The notes: generated from the sequence alone by a model not told the origin. 64,000 bases of DNA from Senimuribacter intestinalis (GCA_943192975.1 CALPCJ010000005.1:1-64000); one strand, 5' to 3'; numbered from the stretch's first letter, positions 22,650-31,951 are shown. Program-made: numbers and translations.

Positions 22650-23729
22650 TCAAAAATCCCCCTTTCCTAAATCATCAAGCCTGTCTGCCATTTCCGTCTG
22701 CTTTGACGGAAACAGATGAGCGTACCTATAAGTGATTTCAATACTCTCATGCCCCACTCGGTCAGCAATTGCCACCACTGAGAACCCCATGTCAATCAAC
22801 AGACTAATGTGGCTATGGCGCAAATCGTGAATCCTAATGCGTTTCACGCCTGCGGCTTTTGCGCCCCTGTCCATCTCATGATGGAGATAGCTTTTTGTCA
22901 CCGTGAAAATGCGGTCTTTCTTCTTTAGTCCGTACAGCATACCGATATATTCCTGCATTTCCTCACAGAGAAACTTCGGCATTTTAATTGTGCGGTTGCT
23001 CTTTTTCGTTTTCGGAGAAGTAATCACATCTTCACCATGCAGACGCTGATAGGATTTGTTAATCGTGACCGTTTCCTTATCAAAATTGAAATCAGCGGCG
23101 GTTAAAGCTAATAATTCTCCCTCACGGATTCCGCACCAGTAAAGCATTTCAAAGGCATAAAAGGAAACTGGCTTGTCCATCATTTCATCCGCAAACTTCT
23201 TATATTCCTCTTTTGTCCAGAACAGCATTTCCTTGTGTTCCTCGCTTCCTATGTTCCCCGCCTTTGCCGCAGGATTTGAGCGGAGGTCGTAATAGCGCAC
23301 CGCATGGTTAAATATTGCTGAAAGCTGATTGTGAACTGTTTTCAGATACGTCTGCGAATAGGGATTGCGTTTTTCATCACGGTAGGCAAGCAGTTCATTC
23401 TGCCATGCAATGATTTCCTTTGTGCCAATCCCGCTAATTTTCATCTTTCCAAAGTACGGAAGAATCTTCGTCCGAATGATATGCTCTTTTGTCAGCCAAG
23501 TGTTCTCTTTCAGTCGATTCTTGACATCATTCGCATAAAGCTCTGTAAAAGCTTCAAAGTCCATATCAAGGTCAGCGGAATTTTGTAACTGGAACTTCCG
23601 CTCCCACTCCTGCGCTTCACGTTTTGTGGCAAACCCACGCTTACATTTCTGCTTACGTTCGCCTTTCCAGTTCACATACCGAGCCATCACATACCAAGTG
23701 CCGTTGCCCTCATTCTTAAATACTGGCAT
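22650..23729 (-). CDS. int: Tyrosine integrase, element C (intact)
   Basis: The 359-residue protein has an AP2-like N-terminus (WYVMARYVNWKGERKQKCKR), a SAM-like core-binding domain (about 60-160) and a catalytic domain with WCGIREGELLAL (Arg), HDLRHSHIS (His-x-x-Arg), VGHESIEITYRYAHLF (His/Tyr). This is the Tn916/phage-type integrase expected to recombine at the guaA 3' end. It follows xis directly and precedes mobC, so excision, integration and mobilization genes form one leftward operon. Unlike its B counterpart it has no internal stop. Confidence 0.92.
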   Translation of the reverse strand: MPVFKNEGNGTWYVMARYVNWKGERKQKCKRGFATKREAQEWERKFQLQNSADLDMDFEAFTELYANDVKNRLKENTWLTKEHIIRTKILPYFGKMKISGIGTKEIIAWQNELLAYRDEKRNPYSQTYLKTVHNQLSAIFNHAVRYYDLRSNPAAKAGNIGSEEHKEMLFWTKEEYKKFADEMMDKPVSFYAFEMLYWCGIREGELLALTAADFNFDKETVTINKSYQRLHGEDVITSPKTKKSNRTIKMPKFLCEEMQEYIGMLYGLKKKDRIFTVTKSYLHHEMDRGAKAAGVKRIRIHDLRHSHISLLIDMGFSVVAIADRVGHESIEITYRYAHLFPSKQTEMADRLDDLGKGDF

Positions 23730-23930
23730 TTACTCCATCTCCTTTCCCTGTTTTTCTCCTGCCCCGTAAAATCTTTCTTGAAAATACTGGCGGTTGACAC
23801 GCCCTGCAATCGTGATAAACCCTTTTTCTTTCAGCTCATCATTTAACTTTTTAATGAGCTTGTAGGCGTAAGGCTTCGATATGGAAAGCTCCTGCGCCAC
23901 CTCGTCCACACGGATAAATTTATTATCCAT
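23730..23930 (-). CDS. xis: Excisionase, element C
   Basis: The 66-residue helix-turn-helix protein (IRVDEVAQELSISKPYAYKL, then NRQYFQERFYG) parallels the xis of element B. It would be needed with Int for excision. Its upstream region holds four operator palindromes shared with the divergent repressor. A truncated copy survives at 3349-3460. Confidence 0.85.
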   Translation of the reverse strand: MDNKFIRVDEVAQELSISKPYAYKLIKKLNDELKEKGFITIAGRVNRQYFQERFYGAGEKQGKEME

Positions 23931-23953
23931 ACAACCTCTCCTTTCTCTTTCTA

Positions 23954-24067
23954 AGCATTTTTGCTTAATTCATAATACTAAACATTTTTGCTACTGTCAA
24001 TAGGTTTGCAGGAAAATATTAAGCTTTTTTGCTTTGTTTCTCTTGATTTTCATTAAGCATATATGCT
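23954..24067. promoter_or_regulatory. Four operator palindromes AGCA-N4-TGCT (xis/xre, element C)
   Basis: AGCATTTTTGCT (23954-23965), AACATTTTTGCT (23981-23992), AGCTTTTTTGCT (24022-24033) and AGCATATATGCT (24056-24067). The last lies in the spacer of the repressor promoter (TTGATT, 18 bp, TATACT, 24044-24073). It is a different operator from that of element B. Confidence 0.7.
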
Positions 24068-24105
24068 ATACTTCTTATAAACATAGGAACAAGGAGTGAA
24101 ACATC

Positions 24106-24633
24106 ATGGCAATTGGCGAAAGAATACATTTTTTCCGCATCATGCGGGGCATGACACAGAAATATCTTGGTATGCTTGTCGGGTTTCCCGAACGGAGCGC
24201 AGACGTGCGTCTGGCACAGTATGAAACAGGCTCTCGTAAGCCAAAAGCAGACTTGACGGCTGCACTGGCGCAAGCTCTGGACGTTGCGCCGCAGGCTCTT
24301 GACATACCCGACATTGACAGTCAAATCGGACTTATGCACACCTTATTTGCCCTTGAGGACATTTATGGTCTTACTGTCAGCAAAGCAGATGGTGAAGTCT
24401 GCTTGCGTATAAACAAAAACAAGAACAAAGCCGCAGAAGAATTACTGCAAATGCTTACCGCTTGGCAGGAACAATCCTCAAAGCTCTCCGCTGAAGAAAT
24501 CAGCAAAGAGGACTACGACCAGTGGCGGTACAATTATCCGAAGTTTGACACCATGCAGCATTGGGCGAAAGTCCCCTCTAAAGAATTGGGCGATGCCTTA
24601 GTTGAAGCGTTCAAAGACAAGCTGCCAGACTAA
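24106..24633 (+). CDS. XRE-family repressor, element C
   Basis: The 175-residue protein has an N-terminal XRE helix-turn-helix (MTQKYLGMLVGF, YETGSRKPKADL) and a C-terminal domain with SAEEISKEDYDQWRYNYP. It is divergent from xis across four palindromes, so probably an autoregulated switch for excision and transfer. AAGGAG lies 9 bases before the ATG. A near-identical copy without operators is at 3474-4004. Confidence 0.85.
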   Translation: MAIGERIHFFRIMRGMTQKYLGMLVGFPERSADVRLAQYETGSRKPKADLTAALAQALDVAPQALDIPDIDSQIGLMHTLFALEDIYGLTVSKADGEVCLRINKNKNKAAEELLQMLTAWQEQSSKLSAEEISKEDYDQWRYNYPKFDTMQHWAKVPSKELGDALVEAFKDKLPD

Positions 24634-24661
24634 CCAAGCCAGATTGGAAGGTATAAAAAAC

Positions 24662-25114
24662 ATGATTATCAGAGAATATCTCCCCTCGGACTGTAAACAC
24701 TTAGCGGAACTGTTTTATCAGACTGTCCATTCCATAAATGCCAAAGACTATACAGACCAACAGTTAAACGTCTGGGCAACTGGCAATGTAGACATAAATG
24801 AATGGAACCTGTCTTTATCCGAGCATTTCTCACTTGTCGCCATAAAAGGCGGCATTATAGCAGGTTTTGGCGATATTGACAGGACAGGCTACCTTGACAG
24901 GCTGTATGTCCACAAGGACTATCAAAGCCAAGGGATTGCCACCGCTATCTGCGATAAACTGGAACACGCTTTTGGGGTAAGCAAAATATCCACATATGCT
25001 TCCATCACTGCAAAGCCGTTCTTTCTTCACAGGGGATATAACACAATTGAGGAACAACAGGTAATCAGGTCAAATATCCCCTTGACGAATTACATTATGG
25101 AAAAAACACTTTAA
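24662..25114 (+). CDS. GNAT family N-acetyltransferase
   Basis: The 150-residue protein is counted from the ATG at 24662 behind GGAAGG. GNAT core: LVAIKGGIIAGFGDIDRTGY, DYQSQGIATAICDKLEH (acetyl-CoA loop), and KPFFLHRGYNTIEEQQV. The start MIIREYLPSDCKHLAELF resembles YafP/ElaA-like acetyltransferases. It sits between the repressor and the terminator of element C; in element A this gene is absent and the terminator follows the repressor directly, so it is movable cargo. Confidence 0.85.
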   Translation: MIIREYLPSDCKHLAELFYQTVHSINAKDYTDQQLNVWATGNVDINEWNLSLSEHFSLVAIKGGIIAGFGDIDRTGYLDRLYVHKDYQSQGIATAICDKLEHAFGVSKISTYASITAKPFFLHRGYNTIEEQQVIRSNIPLTNYIMEKTL

Positions 25115-25148
25115 TCATCACCCCCATTCATCAATAAAAAAACACGAC

Positions 25149-25195
25149 AAAAACGCCCTTAGCCATGAGTTCCTACCCACAGCTAAGGGCGTTTC
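25149..25195 (+). terminator. Rho-independent terminator (element C right end)
   Basis: Stem AACGCCCTTAGC with GCTAAGGGCGTT and an 18-base loop, then TTCTAATAT; the same hairpin as at 4017-4062. It ends the repressor-GNAT transcript before guaA. Confidence 0.75.
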
Positions 25196-25289
25196 TAATA
25201 TGGATTTATTTCAGCCATCCAAACCTCTTGCAAATCATTCTGCCACCTGTAAACCATCAGACAACAAGAATAATCGCACGCAAACGACT

Positions 25290-25306
25290 GTTATCAATTT
25301 GTTATC
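25290..25306. repeat. Candidate integrase arm-type site (element C right end)
   Basis: GTTATCAATTTGTTATC, identical to 4157-4173 and one base different from 14489-14505 at the left end of C. Confidence 0.4.
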
Positions 25307-25333
25307 AAAAGACCTTTCCAAAGTCCGCAAACC

Positions 25334-25378
25334 CGCATAAATACTGGATTCACTAAACATTTTTGTTTATTCGAACTC
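25334..25378. repeat. Attachment site 3 (attR in the guaA 3' end)
   Basis: These 45 bases match 4201-4245 with one mismatch and include the last three codons and stop of the intact guaA gene. This is the chromosomal junction of the element array. Confidence 0.85.
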
Positions 25379-26908
25379 TATCGTCCCTGGCGGTTTTCCC
25401 GTACAGTCATAGAACACTCTGTTCACGTGATCCACTTCGTTGATAATCCTCGTAGTCACTTTTTCGATGACTTCCCAAGGCAGTTTTGCTGCCTCAGCGG
25501 TCATGAAGTCGCTGGTGGTAACAGCGCGAAGCGCCACCGCATAATCATATGTACGGAAGTCGCCCATGACACCGACGGAACGCATGTTGGTCAGGGCCGC
25601 AAAATACTGGTTGATTTCCTTATCAAGACCAGCAGCAGCAATCTCTTCTCTGTAAATCGCATCAGCGTCCTGCACCAACTTTACCTTTTCGGCAGTTACA
25701 TCACCGACAATACGAATCCCAAGTCCCGGTCCCGGAAACGGCTGACGGAAGACCAGATACTCCGGAATGCCTAATTCCAGACCTGCACGGCGAACTTCAT
25801 CCTTAAACAGCATATGAAGAGGCTCGATGATTTCCTTGAAATCCACATAATCAGGCAGCCCTCCCACGTTATGATGGCTCTTGATTACCGCAGAATCGCC
25901 TAATCCCGATTCAATGATATCCGGATAAATGGTGCCCTGCACCAGGAAATCCACAGCACCGATTTTCTGCGCCTCTTCTTCAAAGACACGGATAAATTCT
26001 TCACCGATGATTTTTCTCTTTTCCTCCGGCTCGGTCACTCCCGCCAGCTTATCGTAAAAACGCTGCTGCGCATTGACTCTGATAAAATTCAGGTCATACG
26101 GACCTTCAGGACCAAATACAGCTTCTACTTCATCCCCTTCATTTTTACGCAGAAGACCGTGATCCACAAAGACGCAGGTCAGTTGCTTTCCGATGGCCTT
26201 GGACATCATAACCGCCGCAACGGAAGAATCCACACCACCGGACAGAGCGCACAGCGCTTTTCCATTTCCCACTTTGGCACGGATTTCTGCGATAGTGTTT
26301 TCGACGAAAGCGTCCATCTTCCAGTCACCTTTACAGCCACACGGACCGTAAACGAAAGCAGACAATACCTCAGTTCCCTGTACCGAATGGGTTACTTCCG
26401 GGTGGAACTGCACCGCATAGATTTTCCCTTCCGCGTTTTCCATCGCAGCCACAGGGCACACCGGCGTACTTGCCGTCACCGCAAACCCCTCCGGCACTTT
26501 AGCAATATAATCGGTATGACTCATCCACATGATAGTAGAGTCGTCTACATCGCGGAGAATCCCGTCCTTATTTTTAATCGTAATTTCTGTCTTCCCATAC
26601 TCGCTGACCGGCGCAGTTTCCACCTTGCCGTCGAGAGCCCAGGCAACCAGCTGTGCACCATAACAAATGCCCAAAATCGGAATACTTGCACTGAAAAGCG
26701 CTTTGTCATAATGAGGAGATGCCATATCATATACGCTGTTAGGACCTCCTGTCAAAATAATCCCTTTGGGATTTTTCGCCTTCAGCTCGTCCAAAGGTAT
26801 TGTATAAGGGTGTACTTCGCAGTAAACCCCTGCTTCACGGACTCTGCGGGCAATCAGCTGATTGTACTGCCCGCCAAAGTCCAAAACAATAATCAGTTCT
26901 TTATTCAT
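25367..26908 (-). CDS. guaA: GMP synthase (glutamine-hydrolysing)
   Basis: The 513-residue enzyme is full length. The class I amidotransferase domain (about 1-190) has GICYGAQ with the Cys nucleophile and FHPEVTHS; the ATP-pyrophosphatase domain has ALSGGVDSSVAA; the C-terminus is PPGTIEFE. It converts XMP, ATP and glutamine to GMP in the cytoplasm. It lies 11 bases after guaB in one operon. Its last codons are the integration site of the elements; each insertion leaves the gene intact because the element restores the 3' end. Confidence 0.97.
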   Translation of the reverse strand: MNKELIIVLDFGGQYNQLIARRVREAGVYCEVHPYTIPLDELKAKNPKGIILTGGPNSVYDMASPHYDKALFSASIPILGICYGAQLVAWALDGKVETAPVSEYGKTEITIKNKDGILRDVDDSTIMWMSHTDYIAKVPEGFAVTASTPVCPVAAMENAEGKIYAVQFHPEVTHSVQGTEVLSAFVYGPCGCKGDWKMDAFVENTIAEIRAKVGNGKALCALSGGVDSSVAAVMMSKAIGKQLTCVFVDHGLLRKNEGDEVEAVFGPEGPYDLNFIRVNAQQRFYDKLAGVTEPEEKRKIIGEEFIRVFEEEAQKIGAVDFLVQGTIYPDIIESGLGDSAVIKSHHNVGGLPDYVDFKEIIEPLHMLFKDEVRRAGLELGIPEYLVFRQPFPGPGLGIRIVGDVTAEKVKLVQDADAIYREEIAAAGLDKEINQYFAALTNMRSVGVMGDFRTYDYAVALRAVTTSDFMTAEAAKLPWEVIEKVTTRIINEVDHVNRVFYDCTGKPPGTIEFE

Positions 26909-26919
26909 TTTGACAGCCT

Positions 26920-28428
26920 CTATCTAATCGCATTCTGAGAACTGTCACGCAGAATCACATCATGAGCGCCGCCCTCTACGATAGAAGTCGCAGATACCAG
27001 CGTCAGCTTCGCATTTTTCTGCAGATCTGGAATGGTCAGAACACCACAGTTGCACATGGTGGATTTTACTTTATTCAGAGACAGCGTCACGTTATCATGA
27101 AGCGGTCCTGCATAAGGCACGTAAGAGTCTACACCCTCTTCAAACTTCATTCTAGGATCGCCGCCCAGGTCGTATCTCTGCCAATTACGGGCACGGTTGG
27201 AGCCTTCGCCCCAGTACTCCTTTACATAGTTGCCGTTGATATTCAGCTTGTTGGTCGGTGATTCGTCAAATCTGGCAAAGTATCTGCCCAGCATGATAAA
27301 GTCAGAACCCATAGCCAGCGCTAAAGTCATATGGTAATCATACACGATACCGCCGTCGGAGCAAATCGGCACGTATACACCGGTTTTCTCAAAGTATTCA
27401 TCTCTTGCAGCAGCAACTTCGATTACTGCAGAAGCCTGTCCGCGGCCGATACCTTTCTGTTCTCTTGTGATACAAATGGAGCCGCCGCCAATACCGATTT
27501 TTACAAAGTCTGCACCAGCGTCTGCCAGGAAATTAAAACCATCGCGGTCAACAACGTTGCCAGCGCCGATTTTCACAGTGTCGCCGTATTTTTCTCTGAC
27601 CCATTTGATGGTGTCGAGCTGCCACTCGGAGTAGCCTTCAGAAGAGTCGATACAAAGCACGTCCACTCCTGCATCGACCAGAGCCGGAATCCTTTCCTCG
27701 TAGTCACGGGTATTTACGCCGGCGCCCACTACATATCTTTTGTGAGCATCCAAAAGCTCATTCGGATTGGATTTGTGGTTGTCGTAATCCTTTCTGAATA
27801 CGAAATGAGTCAGTCTCTGCTTATCGTCGATGACCGGCACTGCGTTCAGCTTGTTATCCCAAAGAATATCGTTAGCTTCGCTTAAAGTGCATCCGTCCTT
27901 GGCGTAAATCAGCTTCTCAAACGGTGTCATAAATTCGCTGATCTTGGTGTCGGTGGACATTCTGCTGACACGGTAGTCTCTGCTGGTTACCAGACCGACA
28001 ATTTTTCCCTCTGCTGTACCGTCCTCGGTAATCGCAATGGTGGAATGACCAGTTCTTGCTTTCAGTTCCAGTACATCCTCCAAAGTCTGATCCGGTCTCA
28101 GGTTGGTATCGCTCTTTACAAAACCTGCCTTATAGGATTTTACTTTGCGAACCATCTCCGCCTGGCTAGCAATAGACTGAGAACCAAATATAAAAGAAAT
28201 TCCACCTTCCTTAGCAAGTGCAACTGCCATCTTATCATCGGAAACGGCCTGCATGACTGCGGAAACCAGTGGAATATTTGCGGTAATTGAAGGTTCTTCA
28301 CCTTTCTTAAATTTAACAATCGGGGTCTTCAAGCTAACATTTTCAACTCTGCATTCCTTGGAAGAATAGCCAGGTACCAAAAGGTACTCGTTGAAAGTTC
28401 TTGAAGGTTCATTGAAATAGTGTGCCAT
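26920..28428 (-). CDS. guaB: IMP dehydrogenase
   Basis: The 502-residue enzyme starts at ATG 28428 with GAGAGGAG upstream; a longer frame upstream is not supported. The catalytic barrel contains GIGGGSICITREQKG with the catalytic Cys, and a CBS pair lies between (about 110-225; STIAITEDGTAEGKIVG, NAVPVIDDKQR). It makes XMP from IMP with NAD, the step before GuaA. The form with FNEPSRTFNEYLLVPG at the start is common in clostridia. Confidence 0.95.
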   Translation of the reverse strand: MAHYFNEPSRTFNEYLLVPGYSSKECRVENVSLKTPIVKFKKGEEPSITANIPLVSAVMQAVSDDKMAVALAKEGGISFIFGSQSIASQAEMVRKVKSYKAGFVKSDTNLRPDQTLEDVLELKARTGHSTIAITEDGTAEGKIVGLVTSRDYRVSRMSTDTKISEFMTPFEKLIYAKDGCTLSEANDILWDNKLNAVPVIDDKQRLTHFVFRKDYDNHKSNPNELLDAHKRYVVGAGVNTRDYEERIPALVDAGVDVLCIDSSEGYSEWQLDTIKWVREKYGDTVKIGAGNVVDRDGFNFLADAGADFVKIGIGGGSICITREQKGIGRGQASAVIEVAAARDEYFEKTGVYVPICSDGGIVYDYHMTLALAMGSDFIMLGRYFARFDESPTNKLNINGNYVKEYWGEGSNRARNWQRYDLGGDPRMKFEEGVDSYVPYAGPLHDNVTLSLNKVKSTMCNCGVLTIPDLQKNAKLTLVSATSIVEGGAHDVILRDSSQNAIR

Positions 28429-28488
28429 GTATGTTACTCCTCTCCTAAAATAATAAAATATGTTAAACAAATTACTTATAAATTAAAC

Positions 28489-28578
28489 GGCTGAAAAGGT
28501 CTCCTGCCGTAAAGTGTTGCCAATAATTTTATACTATTTGGCGACCTTTTTCAAGGGCAAATTTGAACCTTTTCAGCC
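28489..28578. promoter_or_regulatory. guaB promoter flanked by a perfect 12-base inverted repeat
   Basis: Reading leftwards, TTGAAA, 17 bp, TAAAAT (28526-28554) is a good promoter for guaBA. It lies between GGCTGAAAAGGT (28489-28500) and ACCTTTTCAGCC (28567-28578). The arms are equally placed on each side and could be operators. I see no purine riboswitch consensus here. Confidence 0.6.
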
Positions 28579-28611
28579 TTTTTTGATAAATATTTTTTTC
28601 ACAAGGTTTTC

Positions 28612-31600
28612 TTAGTTGAGGAGATCCAGCAATTCTTCTCTGGTGAGCATCGTCCCACTCATATCGCCGCCTGAAAGAAGCTGTTCCGAAAGCTGTCTCT
28701 TTTTCTCCTGCATCTCCAAAATTTTTTCCTCTATGGTGTCCTTTGCAATGAGCTTATACACATTCACAACACGCTTCTGACCAATTCTGTGTGCCCGGTC
28801 GGTTGCCTGATCCTGCACCGCCAGATTCCACCACGGGTCAAAATGAATGACTACATCTGCGCCGGTCAGGTTTAACCCCGTTCCTCCTGCTTTCAGCGAA
28901 ATTAGAAACACCTGGGTATAATCCTGATTAAAAGCATTTACCATCCGGGTTCTTTCCTCTTTTTTCGTTGCTCCAGTCAGCATATAATAGGAATGCCCCG
29001 ACGCGGTCAGTTTTTGCATAAGCTGCGGGAACAGCGACGTAAATTGAGAAAACAATAAAACTTTATGTCCACCGGATACAGCATTTTCAATCAGTTCCAT
29101 AGCAAGTTCCATCTTAGATGCACCGCCTTTATATCCTTCCAGAAAAAGTCCCGGATCACAGCAAATTTGGCGCAGTCTCGTCAGCTCTGCCAACACCTTT
29201 ATCTTTGATGTGTTAAAGTCTTCGTCGCTTTGCTGCGTCAGCATAAGCTGCAGTTTCTTTACTTCCGCATCATAGAGTTCCTGCTGCTCACCTGTCAATC
29301 TGGTAAACGTATTCTTTTCAATTTTATCCGGCAAATCCCGAAGCACATCCGCCTTGAGCCTGCGAAGAACAAATGGTTGAACCATTTTCCTAAGCCGCTG
29401 CATCACAGCCTCATCACTGCTCTGCACAATTGGAATTTCCAATTCCTTGCGGAATCTCTCATATCCAAACAAAAATCCCGGCATCAGATAGTCAAAGATG
29501 CTCCATAGCTCGCTGAGGCGATTTTCGATTGGAGTGCCCGTCAGCGCCAGACGAAAAGACGCTCGAATCAATTTCACTGCCTTTGCGCTCTGCGTCCCGT
29601 GATTTTTTATGTACTGTGCCTCATCAATCACCTGACAGCCAAAGATCTTCTGTTCATACGCTGTGATATCCCTTCGCAAAAGTTCATAGGAAGTGATACA
29701 AACATCTCCATTTTCAATAGCAGCAATTTCCCTCTTTCTCTCGGCCGCATTTCCTGCGATGACTCGAACAGGAAGCGCCGGCGCAAATCGCTGCAGTTCA
29801 CTTTCCCAGTTGTAAACAAGAGATGCAGGGCAAATAATCAGGTGAGGTCTTTGCCCCCGACCTTTATCCTCCCATTCAGACTGGAGATAGGTTATCACCT
29901 GCAGTGTTTTTCCAAGACCCATATCATCTGCCAGAATGCCGCCAAATCCATAACTGGACAAAGTTTTCATCCATAAAAAACCTCTTTTCTGGTATTCGCG
30001 CAGAACCGCACAAATTCCGGAAGGCAGTTCATAATCATTATCCTCTGTCGTACGCATATTACGAATCAACGCACGAAATTCCCTGTCTCTCTCAGCGGGA
30101 AGTGAAGATTTTTCTTTTAATGCCTGATCGAGGTACATCGCCCTGTATTTAGGGAGCAAAACTTTGTCTCCCAAAAGTTCCCTTGCCGACAAATGCAAAC
30201 TTTCTTTCAATTCCGCCAGCATATCAATGCCCTCGTCATCGATATTGATAAAATCTCCATTTTTCAGGCGATGATATTTTTTCTTTTTATCGTAGCGACT
30301 CAAAATGTCCACAAGGTCTTCCCTTGACATATCCCCGCAAAGCAGCGATAAATCCAGCAGACTTCCAGATACAGACACTTGTACAGATACCTTTGGTGTC
30401 GGATGCACATTGATTTTTTTCAAAGCATCAGATATATAAACATCGCCCATCTCCCGCAGCTTATCAAGACCTTCTGTAAGAAGCGCAAAAATCAGTTCCT
30501 CATCTCTCTCCACCGCAAGGCAATCCTTTTTTTCTGCTGCAGATTCAAAATATGGACGAATCAGCCTGAGCACCTCTGCCTCTTTTGCTAAATCTCTTCG
30601 GGTTAAATCTACAGATGGATCCAAAAGGTTATATTTTTCCATTCCATAAACACCTTTTGCCTGACAGGTAATCACATCCTTTATTGGTGCATCTAAATAA
30701 AATTCAAAGGCTGCCTCCTCGGCAGCATAATCGTTTGGCTCAAAGTTCTCGTACTGCACTTCCATCCAATCTTTTATCTTCGGCAGAAGCTGGCTGCAAA
30801 ACGCAGGTAAATCCTCCTTCTTTACATAAACAGTCTTTCCCGACGCTGCAAAACTGCGAATCAGTTCCATCAGTTCTGCATTTTCCCTGTCCCTGTGCAA
30901 ATAAATTACACCCTTCTTAAAGAAGATCAGATATTGACTGCTTTCGTAAACAGTTGGGCAATTTAAGTGCATTTCAACGCCGTTTTCCTGTCCCTCAATG
31001 GTTAAAGACAGGTCAGGTTTTCCCTGACAAACTTCCCAGTTTCTTGCACTGGCAGCAGGGATAAAAGCTTCAATGCTCCGCCCCAGCGTCGCTTCCAGAA
31101 GTTTCTCCAAAGAACTGCTTGTAAGTGCCATGTATCGCATTGCCGGTGCTGTATCATAATAGAAACTATAATAGCCCTTTGATTTCAGATAGCTTTTCTT
31201 ATTTTCCCGCACCCAGTCCATTAGAAACACAACATAAGCCCGTGACTCCTCTTCAAAAGCCTCCAGTGTATGAATAAACGAGAGCTTTTTTCCGTAAGCA
31301 TACTCTTCCTGCCTGTGCATACGCTCCACAAACTGAAAGATATCTCTTAAAACATATAGATGTTCACTTCCCACTTTAAATGAAACCTGCATATCTGCAT
31401 TCTCAGACATTTCAAGGTAGGGCTGCAGCCGAATCTGCCCCTGTAGCTGCGGCTGCAGCGCAGGTGCCGTCCTTCTTGCAATCTCTTTTTCTATTAAAGC
31501 TTTGAATGTTGCCGTCGTATCTCTTTCCTTCGCTTGCCGACAGGCAGCATCCAGCCTGTTTTTAGATACCATTCCGGGATATTGCGGCTTCACAGCAGCT

Positions 31601-31929
31601 GCCTTATATCTTCCCTCCTGTTCCTGCTGATATTCCATATATTCAAGAAGCGCCGCCACACAGTGCTTGCAAATCCCACGATAGCTTTGAAAGGCCGGAC
31701 AGTCACAATAAGTCGACTCAACTTCATCCCCTGCAGTATCATAAGTAATCTCAACGGTATAGGTGTTGCGTCCGCTTCCCTTAACCTTTGCAATGACATT
31801 TTCAAAATCCGAATCTATCATATCTGTCTCAACATGGTATTGCAAAACCTTGCTCTTCTGGTACAGCTCTATGCCCCTCCCGTAGGTTGAATTCCCCGCC
31901 ATACCTTTAATATCACTGCGTCTTAGCAT
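28612..31929 (-). CDS. SNF2-family helicase with SWIM zinc finger
   Basis: The 1,105-residue protein has an N-terminal SWIM finger (CDCPAF then GICKHCVAAL, about residues 55-92), a long middle region with an SNF2-associated domain, then the SNF2 ATPase: ADDMGLGKTLQVITYL (Walker A), VIDEAQYIKN (DEAH-like box), LTGTPIENRL, and helicase C with LISLKAGGTGLNLTGAD and DRAHRIGQKRVVNVYKL. Such SWIM-SNF2 proteins are common in Firmicutes and are thought to remodel nucleic acid-protein complexes. It is downstream of the HAD and lipoprotein genes. Confidence 0.93.
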   Translation of the reverse strand: MLRRSDIKGMAGNSTYGRGIELYQKSKVLQYHVETDMIDSDFENVIAKVKGSGRNTYTVEITYDTAGDEVESTYCDCPAFQSYRGICKHCVAALLEYMEYQQEQEGRYKAAAVKPQYPGMVSKNRLDAACRQAKERDTTATFKALIEKEIARRTAPALQPQLQGQIRLQPYLEMSENADMQVSFKVGSEHLYVLRDIFQFVERMHRQEEYAYGKKLSFIHTLEAFEEESRAYVVFLMDWVRENKKSYLKSKGYYSFYYDTAPAMRYMALTSSSLEKLLEATLGRSIEAFIPAASARNWEVCQGKPDLSLTIEGQENGVEMHLNCPTVYESSQYLIFFKKGVIYLHRDRENAELMELIRSFAASGKTVYVKKEDLPAFCSQLLPKIKDWMEVQYENFEPNDYAAEEAAFEFYLDAPIKDVITCQAKGVYGMEKYNLLDPSVDLTRRDLAKEAEVLRLIRPYFESAAEKKDCLAVERDEELIFALLTEGLDKLREMGDVYISDALKKINVHPTPKVSVQVSVSGSLLDLSLLCGDMSREDLVDILSRYDKKKKYHRLKNGDFINIDDEGIDMLAELKESLHLSARELLGDKVLLPKYRAMYLDQALKEKSSLPAERDREFRALIRNMRTTEDNDYELPSGICAVLREYQKRGFLWMKTLSSYGFGGILADDMGLGKTLQVITYLQSEWEDKGRGQRPHLIICPASLVYNWESELQRFAPALPVRVIAGNAAERKREIAAIENGDVCITSYELLRRDITAYEQKIFGCQVIDEAQYIKNHGTQSAKAVKLIRASFRLALTGTPIENRLSELWSIFDYLMPGFLFGYERFRKELEIPIVQSSDEAVMQRLRKMVQPFVLRRLKADVLRDLPDKIEKNTFTRLTGEQQELYDAEVKKLQLMLTQQSDEDFNTSKIKVLAELTRLRQICCDPGLFLEGYKGGASKMELAMELIENAVSGGHKVLLFSQFTSLFPQLMQKLTASGHSYYMLTGATKKEERTRMVNAFNQDYTQVFLISLKAGGTGLNLTGADVVIHFDPWWNLAVQDQATDRAHRIGQKRVVNVYKLIAKDTIEEKILEMQEKKRQLSEQLLSGGDMSGTMLTREELLDLLN

Positions 31930-31951
31930 TTACACTTCCCTCTTGTAATTT

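Noticed and set aside
26159..26938. 259-codon plus-strand frame opposite guaA
   Set aside because: It is antisense to a certain guaA gene, has biased His/Arg composition typical of shadow frames, and no start signals.
28489..28611. Purine or PRPP riboswitch upstream of guaB
   Set aside because: No conserved core of either class is visible, and the promoter lies inside the inverted repeat, so both arms are not in the same transcript.
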